Shown here piece after piece: positions 28,773-38,083 of a stretch of DNA of 64,000 bases. The translations under genes were made by a program, and so were the position numbers. The stretch's first letter is position 1. Each line of letters starts with the position of its first letter. This DNA is from Halomonas sp. HAL1 (GTDB lineage: Bacteria; Pseudomonadota; Gammaproteobacteria; Pseudomonadales; Halomonadaceae), in contig NZ_CP130610.1 in NCBI RefSeq assembly GCF_030544485.1, positions 1,674,001 through 1,738,000 on the forward strand. The letters run 5' to 3'. A model generated the notes under the pieces. It was not told the DNA's origin and searched no databases. It saw only the letters and a list, made by a program, of their open reading frames with translations.

Positions 28773-29512
28773 ACATCGCTGAAGCCCAAACACCTGTTGA
28801 AAACAATCAAAGTCTGGAGATGTTGCGGGTGCAGGATCTACACGCCTTTTATGGCGAGTCGCATATTCTGCACGGGGTCAATTTTGATGTGAAGCGCGGC
28901 GAGCTGGTAACGCTGCTGGGCCGCAACGGCGCGGGGCGTAGCACCACGCTGAAATCGATCATGAACATGGTGGGGCGGCGTACCGGCTCAATCGTGATTA
29001 ACGGTAATGAAACGCTGCACATGAAGCCGCACCATATTCCGCGGCTAGGGGTTGGCTACTGCCCAGAAGAGCGCGGCATTTTTGCCAGTTTAGATGTGCA
29101 TGAAAATCTCTTGTTGCCGCCAACGGTGCGCTCGGGCGGCATGAGTCTCGATGAAATCTACGCCATGTTCCCCAACCTTTATGAGCGGCGCAGAAGTCAG
29201 GGCACACGGCTTTCCGGTGGCGAGCAGCAGATGTTAGCCATGGCGCGCATTCTGCGTACCGGGGCGCGCATGTTGCTGTTGGATGAAATAACCGAAGGGC
29301 TCGCGCCCGTGATCGTGCAGAAGCTGGCGGAGGTGCTGGTGAAGCTCAAGGAGCGCGGCATGACGATTGTGCTGGTGGAGCAAAATTTCCGCTTTGCGGC
29401 CCCACTGGCGGATCGCCACTTCGTGATGGATCACGGTCAGATTATTGAAGAAATCACCGCTGCACAGTTGCCATCGCGTCGTGAACATCTCAACTCAATG
29501 CTGGGGGTATAA
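28769..29512 (+). CDS. Branched-chain-type ABC transporter ATPase (LivF-like)
   Basis: Second ATP-binding subunit, 247 residues. The Walker A loop reads GRNGAGRST: Arg replaces the usual Lys, a variant I recall in some LivF relatives. The signature LSGGEQQMLAMAR is canonical, Walker B is MLLLDEITEGLAP (DEI instead of DEP), and the H-loop is VEQN. Overlaps the LivG-like gene as ATGA, so the two are made together and probably form a heterodimer with one altered site. Confidence 0.87.
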   Translation: MNIAEAQTPVENNQSLEMLRVQDLHAFYGESHILHGVNFDVKRGELVTLLGRNGAGRSTTLKSIMNMVGRRTGSIVINGNETLHMKPHHIPRLGVGYCPEERGIFASLDVHENLLLPPTVRSGGMSLDEIYAMFPNLYERRRSQGTRLSGGEQQMLAMARILRTGARMLLLDEITEGLAPVIVQKLAEVLVKLKERGMTIVLVEQNFRFAAPLADRHFVMDHGQIIEEITAAQLPSRREHLNSMLGV

Positions 29513-29680
29513 CGCACCGTTTACAGACCCTTAAATGCTCTTTACGCCAACAGTTTCGCGCTCACAAAAAATAATATCAATCAGCAGCTTGCGGTACGCA
29601 CTATCACGACAGCCCAACGACTACTCGACCGCGAGTCAACAATTACAAAACAACAAAGGCCTCCGGGCCAGGAGACGAAT

Positions 29681-30904
29681 ATGACCTTTTTGAAAAAAAC
29701 GCTGGCTGCCAGCATCGCCGTTGCAGCAGCTTCAAGCCTTGCTGTGTCTACCGCTCAGGCTGATATGAGCGACGGTGAAGTACGTATTGGCTACCTGGCG
29801 GATATGTCCGGCACCTATCGCGACTTGGCAGGCCCAGGCGGCCTGACCGCGATGGAGATGGCGGTGGCCGATTTTGGTGGCAGCGTCAATGGTGCCCCAA
29901 TCGTGATTTCCAGTGCGGATGACCGTAACAGCGCCGACGTAGGTGCCAATACTGTGCGCGGCTGGATCGATCAGGATAACGTCGATATGGTGGGCGGCCT
30001 GGTCGCCTCCTCGGTCTCGATTGCGGTCACCAAAGTGCTGGAAGAGAACAATGGTCTGGGGATCGTTTCCGGCTCTGCGGCATCAAGCATTACCAACGAA
30101 CACTGCACCCCAAACCATATTCACTGGGTGTACGACACTTATCCACTCGCTAACGGTACCGCCAAAGCGGTCGTTGAGCAGGGCGGCGACAGCTGGTTTA
30201 TGCTGACCGCCGACTACGCCTTCGGCCATGCGCTTGAAGCCGACGTAACCAAAGTGGTGGAAGAGAGTGGCGGTGAAATCGTAGGCGGCGTACGCCACCC
30301 GTTCCCCACGAATGACTTCTCCTCTTACATTCTTCAGGCTCAGGGCTCCGGCGCCAAGATCATTGGTCTGGCCAACGCCGGTGCGGACACCGTCAACGCG
30401 ATCACCACAGCCAGCCAGTTTGGTTTGACTCAATCCGGTCAGCAACTGGCAGGTTTGTTGATCTTCCTGAATGATGTTCACGCACTGGGCCTGGATGCCA
30501 CTCAGAACCTGCTACTCACTACCGGCTGGTACTGGGACATGGATGAGCAGTCCCGTGAATGGGCGCAGCGTTACTTCGATGAAGTCGGCCGCATGCCCAC
30601 CATGGTCCAAGCCGGTATCTACTCCAGCACCATGCACTACCTGAAAGCCGTGGAAGCCGCTGGCACTGATGATCCTGAAACCATCCGCGCTAAAATGGCG
30701 GAAGAGCCCATTAACGATTTCTTTGCCCGCAATGGCCGCATTCGTGAAGATGGCCGCATGGTGCATGACATGTACCTTGCCCAGGTGAAAACGCCAGAAG
30801 AATCCACCGGTGAGTGGGATCTTTACGAAATCCTCAGCACCATTCCCGCCGAAGAAGCCTACCGCCCGCTGTCTGAAAGCCAGTGCAAGCTGGTGCAGAA
30901 CTGA
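29681..30904 (+). CDS. Periplasmic substrate-binding protein of branched-chain-type ABC transporter
   Basis: 407-residue type I periplasmic binding protein. Signal peptide MTFLKKTLAASIAVAAASSL ending in STAQA, cleaved at about residue 27. The mature start VRIGYLADMSGTYRDLAGPGG is the typical lobe I ligand-loop of the LivJ-like family; ADYAFGHALEADV and the GIYSSTMHYLKAVE block follow. Two Cys (in NEHCTPNH and ESQCKLV) may form a disulfide. AGGAGACGA precedes the ATG. A 168-bp gap separates it from the ATPase genes, room for its own promoter, which is usual because binding proteins are made in excess. Confidence 0.9.
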   Translation: MTFLKKTLAASIAVAAASSLAVSTAQADMSDGEVRIGYLADMSGTYRDLAGPGGLTAMEMAVADFGGSVNGAPIVISSADDRNSADVGANTVRGWIDQDNVDMVGGLVASSVSIAVTKVLEENNGLGIVSGSAASSITNEHCTPNHIHWVYDTYPLANGTAKAVVEQGGDSWFMLTADYAFGHALEADVTKVVEESGGEIVGGVRHPFPTNDFSSYILQAQGSGAKIIGLANAGADTVNAITTASQFGLTQSGQQLAGLLIFLNDVHALGLDATQNLLLTTGWYWDMDEQSREWAQRYFDEVGRMPTMVQAGIYSSTMHYLKAVEAAGTDDPETIRAKMAEEPINDFFARNGRIREDGRMVHDMYLAQVKTPEESTGEWDLYEILSTIPAEEAYRPLSESQCKLVQN

Positions 30905-30994
30905 TTTTCGGACTCGCTAGTAATCGCAAGTGACGTTTAGTACCGGTTGGCGGCAAGTTGCCGCCAACTGTTTGATGGCGAGGAGAGTCGCGTT

Positions 30995-31882
30995 ATGACG
31001 ATGATATTCGGCGTGCCATTGGCCGTCTTCATGGGGCAGCTCACGCTGGGCCTTGTGAATGGGGCCTTTTACGCACTGCTTAGCCTGGGCCTGGCGGTCA
31101 TCTTCGGCCTGTTGAAGATCGTCAACTTCGCCCACGGGGCACAATATATGCTGGGGGCTTTCGCCGCGCTGTTGGGCTTTCGTTATCTAGGCATTAATTA
31201 CTGGCTGGCGCTACTGTTGGTGCCTTTAGTCGTCGGCGCCTTTGGTGTGCTGCTAGAGCGCTTTTTACTCCGCAGAATTGCCCATATAGACCACCTCTAT
31301 GGGCTACTGCTGACGTTTGGGTTAGCGCTGATTTTTGAAGGCACGCTGGTCAACTTCTTCGGCGTTTCCGGCGCGCGCTACGCAACGCCTGAGATTTTGC
31401 AGGGTGGTTTGAATCTCGGTTTTATGTTCCTTCCCACCTATCGTGCCTGGGTGCTGGTCGCTGCGCTGGCAATGTGTCTGTTTACCTGGTTTATGATCGA
31501 GCGTACGCGGTTAGGGGCTTACCTGCGTGCGGGTACTGAAAACTCGCAATTGATGCAGGCCTTTGGCGTCAATGTTCCGCTGCTGATCACCCTTACTTAC
31601 GGGTTTGGGGTGGGCTTGGCCGCATTCGCTGGGGTTTTGGCTGCACCGCTCTATCCGGTATCACCTACCATGGGCTCCAGCCTCCTCATCGTCGTGTTCG
31701 CGGTGGTGGTAATCGGCGGCATGGGCTCGATTTTAGGCGCCATTATTACCGGTCTCGCCATGGGCATCATCGAAGGCCTGACCAAGGTGTACTACCCGGA
31801 GGCCTCCAATACGGTGATCTTCCTCGTCATGATCCTCGTGCTCATGTTGCGCCCCGTTGGGCTGTTCGGTAAGGAGGCATAG
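30995..31882 (+). CDS. Branched-chain-type ABC transporter permease (LivH-like)
   Basis: Inner-membrane permease, 295 residues, about eight helices. Family landmarks: LTLGLVNGAFYALLSLGLAV, FGLLKIVNFAHGAQYMLGAF, the cytoplasmic EAA-type loop RAGTENSQLMQAFGVNV, and GGMGSILGAIITGLAMGIIE. ATG 30995 with AGGAGAG nine to ten bases upstream is chosen over an in-frame upstream start at 30947. Two bases separate it from the second permease gene. Confidence 0.89.
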   Translation: MTMIFGVPLAVFMGQLTLGLVNGAFYALLSLGLAVIFGLLKIVNFAHGAQYMLGAFAALLGFRYLGINYWLALLLVPLVVGAFGVLLERFLLRRIAHIDHLYGLLLTFGLALIFEGTLVNFFGVSGARYATPEILQGGLNLGFMFLPTYRAWVLVAALAMCLFTWFMIERTRLGAYLRAGTENSQLMQAFGVNVPLLITLTYGFGVGLAAFAGVLAAPLYPVSPTMGSSLLIVVFAVVVIGGMGSILGAIITGLAMGIIEGLTKVYYPEASNTVIFLVMILVLMLRPVGLFGKEA

Positions 31883-31884
31883 AC

Positions 31885-32877
31885 ATGGCAGAATCTCAAT
31901 CAATAGCGGCCCCGTCTGCAGTGCTGGAACGCCAGAAGCGGGCCAAGTTTCGCCGCAATATGTTCTATCTGGCGCTAATCGTAGTGGGGCTGGTGGCGCC
32001 ATTTTTGGCCTACCCCGTGTTCTTGATGAAAGTGCTCTGTTTTGCACTGTTCGCCTGCGCCTTTAACCTGCTGCTTGGTTATGCTGGGCTGTTGTCCTTC
32101 GGCCATGCGGCTTTCCTGGCTACCGGTGGCTACGTAACGGGTTACCTGTTGGCGAGCTACCCAGGGTTAACGCCTGAATTGGGCATTATCGCTGGTACAG
32201 TGCTGGCAACGCTGCTGGGGGTGGTGTTTGGAGTGCTCTCCATTCGTCGACAGGGTATCTATTTTGCCATGGTGACGTTGGCGATCGCCCAACTGGTCTA
32301 CTTCATGTTTGTGCAGGCGCCGTTTACCGGCGGTGAGGATGGCTTGCACGGCGTTCCCCGCGGCGAACTGTTTGGGTTTATCAGCCTGAGCAGCAATCTA
32401 GCAATGTACTACTTCGTATTCGCAATCTTTATCTTTGGCTTCGCGCTTATTCAGCGCACGGTGCACTCGCCGTTTGGCCAAGTGCTGAAAGCGATTCGTG
32501 AAAACGAGCCTCGCGCGGTATCGCTGGGCTACAACACCGATGCCTACAAACTGGTGGCGTTCGTTATCTCTGCCGGTTTAGCAGGGCTGGCCGGTTCAAC
32601 CAAAACCGTGGTCTTCCAGTTGGCTTCGCTGACCGATGCGCACTGGCACATGTCCGGTGAAGTGATTCTAATGACGCTGCTGGGCGGTGTAGGCACCTTG
32701 CTTGGTCCCTTGATGGGCGCGGGAATTGTGGTCAGTCTTCAGCATATTTTAGCGCAGTCGCCGCTGGGCAACTGGGTGAGCGTGATTTTGGGCATAATCT
32801 TTGTGATCTGTGTTCTCAGCTTCCGCAGCGGGATCATTGGTGAACTGGACAAGATGTACCGCAAAAACTTTAAGTAA
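31885..32877 (+). CDS. Branched-chain-type ABC transporter permease (LivM-like)
   Basis: Second permease, 330 residues, with a hydrophilic N-terminal tail of about 30 residues and eight to ten helices. LivM landmarks: GYAGLLSFGHAAFLATGGYV, IRRQGIYFAMVTLAIAQLVY, the EAA-type loop AIRENEPRAVSLGYN, and LLGGVGTLLGPLMGAGIV. Last gene of the importer unit; a strong terminator follows 55 bases on. Confidence 0.89.
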   Translation: MAESQSIAAPSAVLERQKRAKFRRNMFYLALIVVGLVAPFLAYPVFLMKVLCFALFACAFNLLLGYAGLLSFGHAAFLATGGYVTGYLLASYPGLTPELGIIAGTVLATLLGVVFGVLSIRRQGIYFAMVTLAIAQLVYFMFVQAPFTGGEDGLHGVPRGELFGFISLSSNLAMYYFVFAIFIFGFALIQRTVHSPFGQVLKAIRENEPRAVSLGYNTDAYKLVAFVISAGLAGLAGSTKTVVFQLASLTDAHWHMSGEVILMTLLGGVGTLLGPLMGAGIVVSLQHILAQSPLGNWVSVILGIIFVICVLSFRSGIIGELDKMYRKNFK

Positions 32878-32932
32878 CACCTTTGCTATCCATAGCACTC
32901 TCTCTGTCCCGTACTTATAAGTACTTCCTATT

Positions 32933-32956
32933 GGGCGCCGGTTGGCGCCCTTTTTT
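32933..32956 (+). terminator. Rho-independent terminator of the ABC transporter operon
   Basis: GGGCGCC (32933-32939) pairs perfectly with GGCGCCC (32944-32950) around a GGTT loop and is followed by six T (32951-32956). Confidence 0.92.
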
Positions 32957-33035
32957 CTATTCGTTTTTCAACGCAAAGATTGAGCGCCTACACCTAAGGT
33001 CGCAAGCGCTGGCAGGTTGCTTGTGGACGGGTAAA

Positions 33036-33066
33036 TGGATAAGTTAACGTTAACGTCAATTATAAC
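33036..33066 (+). promoter_or_regulatory. Predicted LiuR-controlled promoter of the valine genes
   Basis: A -35-like TGGATA (33036-33041, four of six) and a -10-like TATAAC (33061-33066, five of six) are separated by exactly 19 bp, the over-long spacer typical of MerR-family promoters. The spacer holds TTAACGTTAACGTCAA (33044-33059), which differs from the palindromic LiuR form at one base. The start codon of the acyl-CoA dehydrogenase is 40 bases downstream of the -10. Confidence 0.72.
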
Positions 33067-33105
33067 GACAACAGCAGTGCGCACGCGCATTCGCGGAGAT
33101 ACGCC

Positions 33106-34260
33106 ATGAATTTTGAACTCAACGAAGATCAGGTCGCCTTTGCCGATATGGCACGGGCGTTTGCCCAAAACGAGCTAGAGCCCCATGCGGCTGAGTGGGA
33201 TCAAACCTCGTTCTTTCCAGTTGATGTGATTCGCAAAGCCGGCGAGCTGGGCTTCTGCTCGTTATATGCCCCAGAAAGCGTAGGCGGGCTGGGGCTTTCC
33301 CGGTTAGACGCCAGCATTATTTTCGAGCAGCTCTCCATGGGCTGCACCTCGACTACCGCCTATCTCACTATCCATAACATGGTGACCTGGATGTTAGCGG
33401 ATTTCGGCACGCCGGATGTAGTTGAGCAGTGGGGCGCAAGGCTGGCCTCGGGCGAGCTGCTTGGCTCCTACTGCTTAACCGAGCCTAACTCAGGTTCCGA
33501 CGCCGCTTCGCTGAAGACCACCGCCAAGCGCGATGGCGATCACTACGTGCTGAACGGCAGCAAAATGTTTATTTCCGGTGCGGGCAGTACTGATTTTCTA
33601 GTCGTGATGGCGCGCACTGGCGGCGAAGGTGCCAAAGGCGTTTCCGCGTTTGCGGTCGATGCCAAGAGCGACGGCATCAGCTACGGGCGCAAAGAAGAGA
33701 AAATGGGCTGGAACAGCCAGCCCACCCGCATGATCACTTTTGAAGATGTGCGGGTGCCCGCCAATCATTTGCTCGGTAACGAAGGCGACGGCTTCAAAAT
33801 TGCCATGAAAGGCCTGGATGGTGGCCGGATCAACATTGCTACTTGCTCGATCGGCACCGCTCAGCAGGCGATTAACAAAGCCCGTGAGTATATGCTGGAG
33901 CGTAAGCAGTTCGGCAAGCGCTTAGCCGAGTTTCAGGCGCTGCAGTTTCGCTTAGCCGATATGGTCACTGAGCTGGTCGCCGCGCGGCAGCTGGTGCGTA
34001 TGGCTGCCACCAAACTAGACGCAGGCCATGCTGACGCCACCACTTATTGTGCCATGGCCAAGCGCTTTGCCACCGATGTGGGCTTCAAGGTGTGTGACGA
34101 AGCGCTTCAGCTCTACGGCGGCAACGGCTATATCAAGGAGTACCCCATGGAGCGTTACGTGCGCGATACTCGGGTACACCGGATTCTTGAAGGCACCAAC
34201 GAAATCATGCGATTGATCATCTCCCGCCGGGTATTGGCGGACGGTGCCACCGAGCTGTAA
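33106..34260 (+). CDS. Acyl-CoA dehydrogenase, probably isobutyryl-CoA dehydrogenase
   Basis: FAD enzyme of 384 residues. LTEPNSGSDAASLKTTA (FAD contact), KMFISGAGSTDFLV, RKQFGKRLAEFQALQF and the C-terminal ILEGTNEIMRLIISR with the catalytic Glu of the isobutyryl/short-branched-chain group. Followed closely by genes for the 3-hydroxyisobutyryl-CoA hydrolase and 3-hydroxyisobutyrate dehydrogenase, so valine-derived isobutyryl-CoA is the likely substrate, giving methacrylyl-CoA. GGAGAT is six bases before ATG 33106. Confidence 0.88.
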   Translation: MNFELNEDQVAFADMARAFAQNELEPHAAEWDQTSFFPVDVIRKAGELGFCSLYAPESVGGLGLSRLDASIIFEQLSMGCTSTTAYLTIHNMVTWMLADFGTPDVVEQWGARLASGELLGSYCLTEPNSGSDAASLKTTAKRDGDHYVLNGSKMFISGAGSTDFLVVMARTGGEGAKGVSAFAVDAKSDGISYGRKEEKMGWNSQPTRMITFEDVRVPANHLLGNEGDGFKIAMKGLDGGRINIATCSIGTAQQAINKAREYMLERKQFGKRLAEFQALQFRLADMVTELVAARQLVRMAATKLDAGHADATTYCAMAKRFATDVGFKVCDEALQLYGGNGYIKEYPMERYVRDTRVHRILEGTNEIMRLIISRRVLADGATEL

Positions 34261-34277
34261 AAGGATAAGGAATGCCC

Positions 34278-35393
34278 ATGAGCAGCGTACTGTTTACCGA
34301 ACACCCCACCCAAGACGGGCACATCATCGCCGAGATCAAGCTCAACGCTGAGCGTTCGCTCAATGCCTTAACGCTTGAGATGTGCGAAGCGATGTTGCCG
34401 CGCCTTCGCGACTGGGCTACCGACGAGCGAGTGGTGGCAATTTTGCTGGATAGCGCAGGCGAAAAAGCCTTTTGCGCCGGTGGTGATGTCGTCAATCTGT
34501 ATAAAACGATTACTGGGGATGGGGATCCCAGCTTCCCCGAGCGCTTTTTTGAAACCGAGTATCGGCTCGATTTCCTACTCCACACCTATCCCAAGCCGGT
34601 GATCTGCTGGGGCAATGGCATTGTCATGGGCGGCGGCATGGGGCTACTAAGTGCCAGCAGTCACCGGGTAGTGACCGAAACATCGCGGCTGGCCATGCCG
34701 GAAGTCACTATTGGACTCTATCCGGATGTGGGCGCCAGTTGGTTCTTGAATCGCCTGCCTAACGGAACCGGGCGCTTTTTAGCCATGACCGGCTGCCAAA
34801 TTAGCGCGCCGGATGCGGTACACCTTGGTCTGGCCGACCGCTGTATTGCCAGCCACCACCGTGATGCCTTGTTTCAGCAGTTGATCGATGCGCGTTGGGG
34901 CAAAGGCGCCAACACCGATGCCAACGGCGTGGTTAACCGCATTATGCGAGAGCTTGAGCAAACATCGCAGCCCGTGTTTGCTGAGCTGGAAGCACCCGTA
35001 TATCAACACTCTCCGCTGATTCGTGAGTTGATGGACCACGACAGCGTAGAGCAAAGCGTCGCGGCCATTGCAGCGGTGCAAAGTGACAATAAATGGTTTA
35101 GCAAAGCCCAGAAAACGCTGGCTCACGGCAGCTCAGTCTCGGTGAAATTGATCGATGAGCAGCTAACGCGCGCCAAACATATGTCGCTGGCGGAAGTGTT
35201 CCAATCCGAGATGGCGCTTTCCGTTCAGTGCTGCCGCCACCGCGAGTTCCCCGAGGGCGTGCGCGCCCTACTGGTCGATAAAGATGGCCAACCGGCATGG
35301 ACTTACCCCGATGTGGCCTCGGTCGAACAGAGCTTTATCGATGAGCTGTTAGCGTCGCCGTGGGATAAGAATCCACTTGCCGATTTAGGCTAA
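34278..35393 (+). CDS. 3-hydroxyisobutyryl-CoA hydrolase (enoyl-CoA hydratase/isomerase family)
   Basis: Crotonase-fold protein of 371 residues, longer than true hydratases, as is usual for HIBCH-type hydrolases. Oxyanion-loop FCAGGDVVNLYKT (about 68-80), the HIBCH-specific GNGIVMGGGMGLLSASSHRVV, the acid region MPEVTIGLYPDVGASWFLNR, and a C-terminal extension with CRHREFPEGVRALLVDKD. ATG 34278 has AAGG seven bases upstream; the ATG at 34272 would be too close. Acts after a methacrylyl-CoA hydratase, which is not encoded in this run. Confidence 0.87.
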   Translation: MSSVLFTEHPTQDGHIIAEIKLNAERSLNALTLEMCEAMLPRLRDWATDERVVAILLDSAGEKAFCAGGDVVNLYKTITGDGDPSFPERFFETEYRLDFLLHTYPKPVICWGNGIVMGGGMGLLSASSHRVVTETSRLAMPEVTIGLYPDVGASWFLNRLPNGTGRFLAMTGCQISAPDAVHLGLADRCIASHHRDALFQQLIDARWGKGANTDANGVVNRIMRELEQTSQPVFAELEAPVYQHSPLIRELMDHDSVEQSVAAIAAVQSDNKWFSKAQKTLAHGSSVSVKLIDEQLTRAKHMSLAEVFQSEMALSVQCCRHREFPEGVRALLVDKDGQPAWTYPDVASVEQSFIDELLASPWDKNPLADLG

Positions 35394-35443
35394 ATCGCAG
35401 ACCAAGATCAAATCCTCATAAACGAATAATAAGGACAACACTC

Positions 35444-36337
35444 ATGACTACCGTCGCGTTTATTGGTTTAGGCAATATGGGTGGCCCGATGGCCGCCAAC
35501 CTATCGAAAGCGGGTTTTAACGTTCGCGCTTTTGACCTTTCAGAAGACGCACTAGAAACAGCCAAATCCAACGGCTGTGAAGTCGCTTTTTCGGCCCAGG
35601 AAGCTGCCACTGGCGCGGATTTTGTCATCTCAATGCTGCCTGCAGGCAAGCATGTGCGCGGACTCTATGTTGAGGGCGATACCCCGCTGTTCGAAGTGAT
35701 CAAGCAGAGCGCGCTGGTGATCGACTGCTCCACGATTGATGCCGATACCGCCCGCAGCGTAGCCGCCGAAGGCGAGAAGCTGGGCATTGGCTTTGTGGAT
35801 GCGCCGGTTTCCGGTGGGGTAGGCGGAGCCCAAGCGGGCACGCTGACCTTTATCGTCGGCGGCTCGGATGCTCAGTTCGAACAGGCCAAATTGGTGCTGG
35901 ACGTGATGGGCAAAAACATCTTCCACGCCGGTGACCATGGTGCGGGGCAGGTGGCCAAAGTCTGCAACAACATGCTGCTATCCATCCTGATGGCGGGCAC
36001 CTGTGAAGCGATCAACATGGGCGTCAAAAACGGTCTGGATCCCGCGGTGCTTTCGGAAATCATGAAGCAGAGTTCTGGTGGCAACTGGGCGTTGAATGTG
36101 TATAACCCCTACCCAGGCGTCATGGAAAATGCACCCGCTTCGAAAAACTACCAAGGCGGCTTCCAGGTAGACCTGATGATCAAGGATCTGGGCCTGGCCA
36201 TGGATGTCAGCCAGCAAAGCGCCTCTGCGGTGCCCATGGGCTCCGCCGCCCGCTCGCTGTTTACCCTTCATAAAGCCAAGGGCAACGGCAAACTCGACTT
36301 CTCAAGCCTGATGCAATTTTATCAGGATAAAGCGTAA
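35444..36337 (+). CDS. mmsB: 3-hydroxyisobutyrate dehydrogenase
   Basis: NAD(P)-dependent dehydrogenase converting 3-hydroxyisobutyrate to methylmalonate semialdehyde, 297 residues. N-terminal Rossmann motif FIGLGNMGGPMAANLSKAG, substrate loop DAPVSGGVGGAQAGTL, catalytic lysine in GAGQVAKVCNNMLL, and KDLGLAMDVS near the end. AAGGA stands eight bases before the ATG. mmsA, the next step in valine breakdown, is not in the window. Confidence 0.93.
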   Translation: MTTVAFIGLGNMGGPMAANLSKAGFNVRAFDLSEDALETAKSNGCEVAFSAQEAATGADFVISMLPAGKHVRGLYVEGDTPLFEVIKQSALVIDCSTIDADTARSVAAEGEKLGIGFVDAPVSGGVGGAQAGTLTFIVGGSDAQFEQAKLVLDVMGKNIFHAGDHGAGQVAKVCNNMLLSILMAGTCEAINMGVKNGLDPAVLSEIMKQSSGGNWALNVYNPYPGVMENAPASKNYQGGFQVDLMIKDLGLAMDVSQQSASAVPMGSAARSLFTLHKAKGNGKLDFSSLMQFYQDKA

Positions 36338-36530
36338 AACGAGAGGCGAGAGGAGTGAGGGGGCTCTAGCGCGTGGTAACGAGTAGTGAACGCAGCGAGT
36401 AACGAGGCACCCGCGAGAGGGCGGCAAAGCCGCCCCCCCTGCATCGCCTCCAAGCCCGCTCCAACTTGCCACCCAACCCCGCGCGAGGCAAACTCAGCCT
36501 CCTCACTCTGCTCAAACAAAAAGGATTGCC
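36338..36530. repeat. GC-rich structured intergenic element
   Basis: The gap between mmsB and the GST gene is full of inverted matches: GAGTGAGG near its left end pairs with CCTCACTC near its right end, GCGCG/CGCGC lie further in, and GGGCGGC-AAA-GCCGCCC (36419-36435) forms a central hairpin. Phrases such as GTAACGAG occur twice. It looks like a REP/ERIC-like dispersed element and may end transcription from mmsB, though no T-run follows. Confidence 0.45.
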
Positions 36531-37157
36531 ATGATTACGCTTTGGGGTCGCAATAACTCCACCAACGTCAAAAAAGTGCTGTGGGTAATGGAAGAGCTGG
36601 AACTGCCTTTCGAGCAAATCCAAGCCGGTCTTCAGCACGGGGTAAACAACACACCAGAGTACCTAGCCATGAACCCCACAGGTTTAGTGCCACTACTCAA
36701 AGACGACGCCACCAATAGCGTTCTCTGGGAATCTAACGCCATTATTCGCTACCTTGCCGCGCAATATGGCCAGAACAAGCTATGGATTGAAGTCCCCGCC
36801 AAGCGCGCACAGATGGAAAAATGGATGGAGTGGGCCAACAGCACACTAACCCCTGCCCATCGCAAGATACTGATGGGCTTTGTCAGAACACCGCCCGAAA
36901 AACGCGATAATGCCGCCATCGAAGCAGCGGTGAAGGAGTGCGAAGCGCTATTTGCAATAATGGATAACGCGCTGGCAAACCAGACCTGGTTTTCCGGCGA
37001 CGCTTTTGGCCTGGGCGATATCTCCATTGCGCCCTTCATTTACAACATGCTCAACAGCGGCCTAACCTGGCAAACCCACCCCAACCTAGAGCGGTGGTAC
37101 CAACAGCTTACTGAGCTGCCCAGCTTCCAGAAGGTTGTGATGATCCCTGTGACTTAA
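36531..37157 (+). CDS. Glutathione S-transferase family protein
   Basis: 208 residues, thioredoxin-fold N-terminal domain (about 1-80: [53 protein letters not shown] with the ESxAI glutathione site) and an all-helical C-terminal domain ([17 protein letters not shown]). The active-site residue is probably Ser/Asn in the RNNSTN segment. Specific substrate unknown. AAGGA six bases before ATG. Its stop overlaps the stop of the convergent panE-like gene by four bases. Confidence 0.9.
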   Translation: MITLWGRNNSTNVKKVLWVMEELELPFEQIQAGLQHGVNNTPEYLAMNPTGLVPLLKDDATNSVLWESNAIIRYLAAQYGQNKLWIEVPAKRAQMEKWMEWANSTLTPAHRKILMGFVRTPPEKRDNAAIEAAVKECEALFAIMDNALANQTWFSGDAFGLGDISIAPFIYNMLNSGLTWQTHPNLERWYQQLTELPSFQKVVMIPVT

Positions 37158-38083
37158 CGGTTAAAGCTCGCTTCTAACGCTGCTATCTTATTATCGAGCG
37201 CCTGCAACTCCTTACACGCCAACCTATGGCGCTGGGCGCTCTCAATCAACGGCCCCAAAATAGCCCCACGTTCGGTGGGGCGTTTAGCCTCCACATCCTG
37301 CAGCATGGATGCTTTATTGTTCGCGGTGTTCTCAATGACTTGCCAAACCAATGCCAGCCAACCATCCTCACCCTGGCGGTTATTTGGCGGCTGAATGTCC
37401 TCAGTTAACATAATCGCCGCAACTTCTTTCACCACTGCCACAACACGGTCCGCATACGCTTCACCGCGTAATTCACCGTTATGCACATTATTTAACGCCA
37501 CCAACGGATTAATCGCTGCATTCACGGCCAGCTTCTGCCATAACCGCTGACGAATATCTTCCACCTTAGTCGCGGCGAGACCCGCCTGGGTCAGTGTCTG
37601 CGCTAGTGTTTCTGCCAACTCACCGTGTTGATTATTCAAATCGCCAACAAAGGTATGCCCGCGTCCTGCATGCACAACGCCATCATCACCCGTTAAATAA
37701 GCGCCTTCGGTGGTTGTCGCGCAAAGCACTGGCCCCGGCCAAGCTTGGGTAATGCGCGGCTGCGCCAAAAAACCGTTTTGCCACAGCACGAGCGGCGTGG
37801 AAGGGTGGACAATGCTGGCAAGGCTTTCAAGCGCCGCCTCAGCAGCCATGGCTTTGGTGGTGATATGCACAAAGGCAGGCGGTTCATTTGCTTCAGAAGC
37901 CAATGGGGCAACAGTGAGCACATTTAGACGTTGTACACGCTGCTCGCCTTCAGGCGTGGTAAGCGTTTGCTGTTCAGGCAGCGTTCTGCGACCGATTAGC
38001 TTGGTGGTCACAAGAGGTGAAAGAGAATGGGCCAATAGGCGGCCAATGGCACCAGGGCCGAGTATCCAGTGGGAAGCCATCAT
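37154..38083 (-). CDS. panE: 2-dehydropantoate 2-reductase family (PanE/ApbA)
   Basis: NADPH-dependent ketopantoate reductase of pantothenate/CoA synthesis, 309 residues. Rossmann start [28 protein letters not shown] (conserved Lys), LWQNGFLAQ, and the C-terminal [25 protein letters not shown] with the catalytic Lys, plus DVEAKRPTE near the end. Family members also include other 2-ketoacid reductases, so the panE role is likely but not certain. Confidence 0.85.
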   Translation of the reverse strand: MMASHWILGPGAIGRLLAHSLSPLVTTKLIGRRTLPEQQTLTTPEGEQRVQRLNVLTVAPLASEANEPPAFVHITTKAMAAEAALESLASIVHPSTPLVLWQNGFLAQPRITQAWPGPVLCATTTEGAYLTGDDGVVHAGRGHTFVGDLNNQHGELAETLAQTLTQAGLAATKVEDIRQRLWQKLAVNAAINPLVALNNVHNGELRGEAYADRVVAVVKEVAAIMLTEDIQPPNNRQGEDGWLALVWQVIENTANNKASMLQDVEAKRPTERGAILGPLIESAQRHRLACKELQALDNKIAALEASFNR

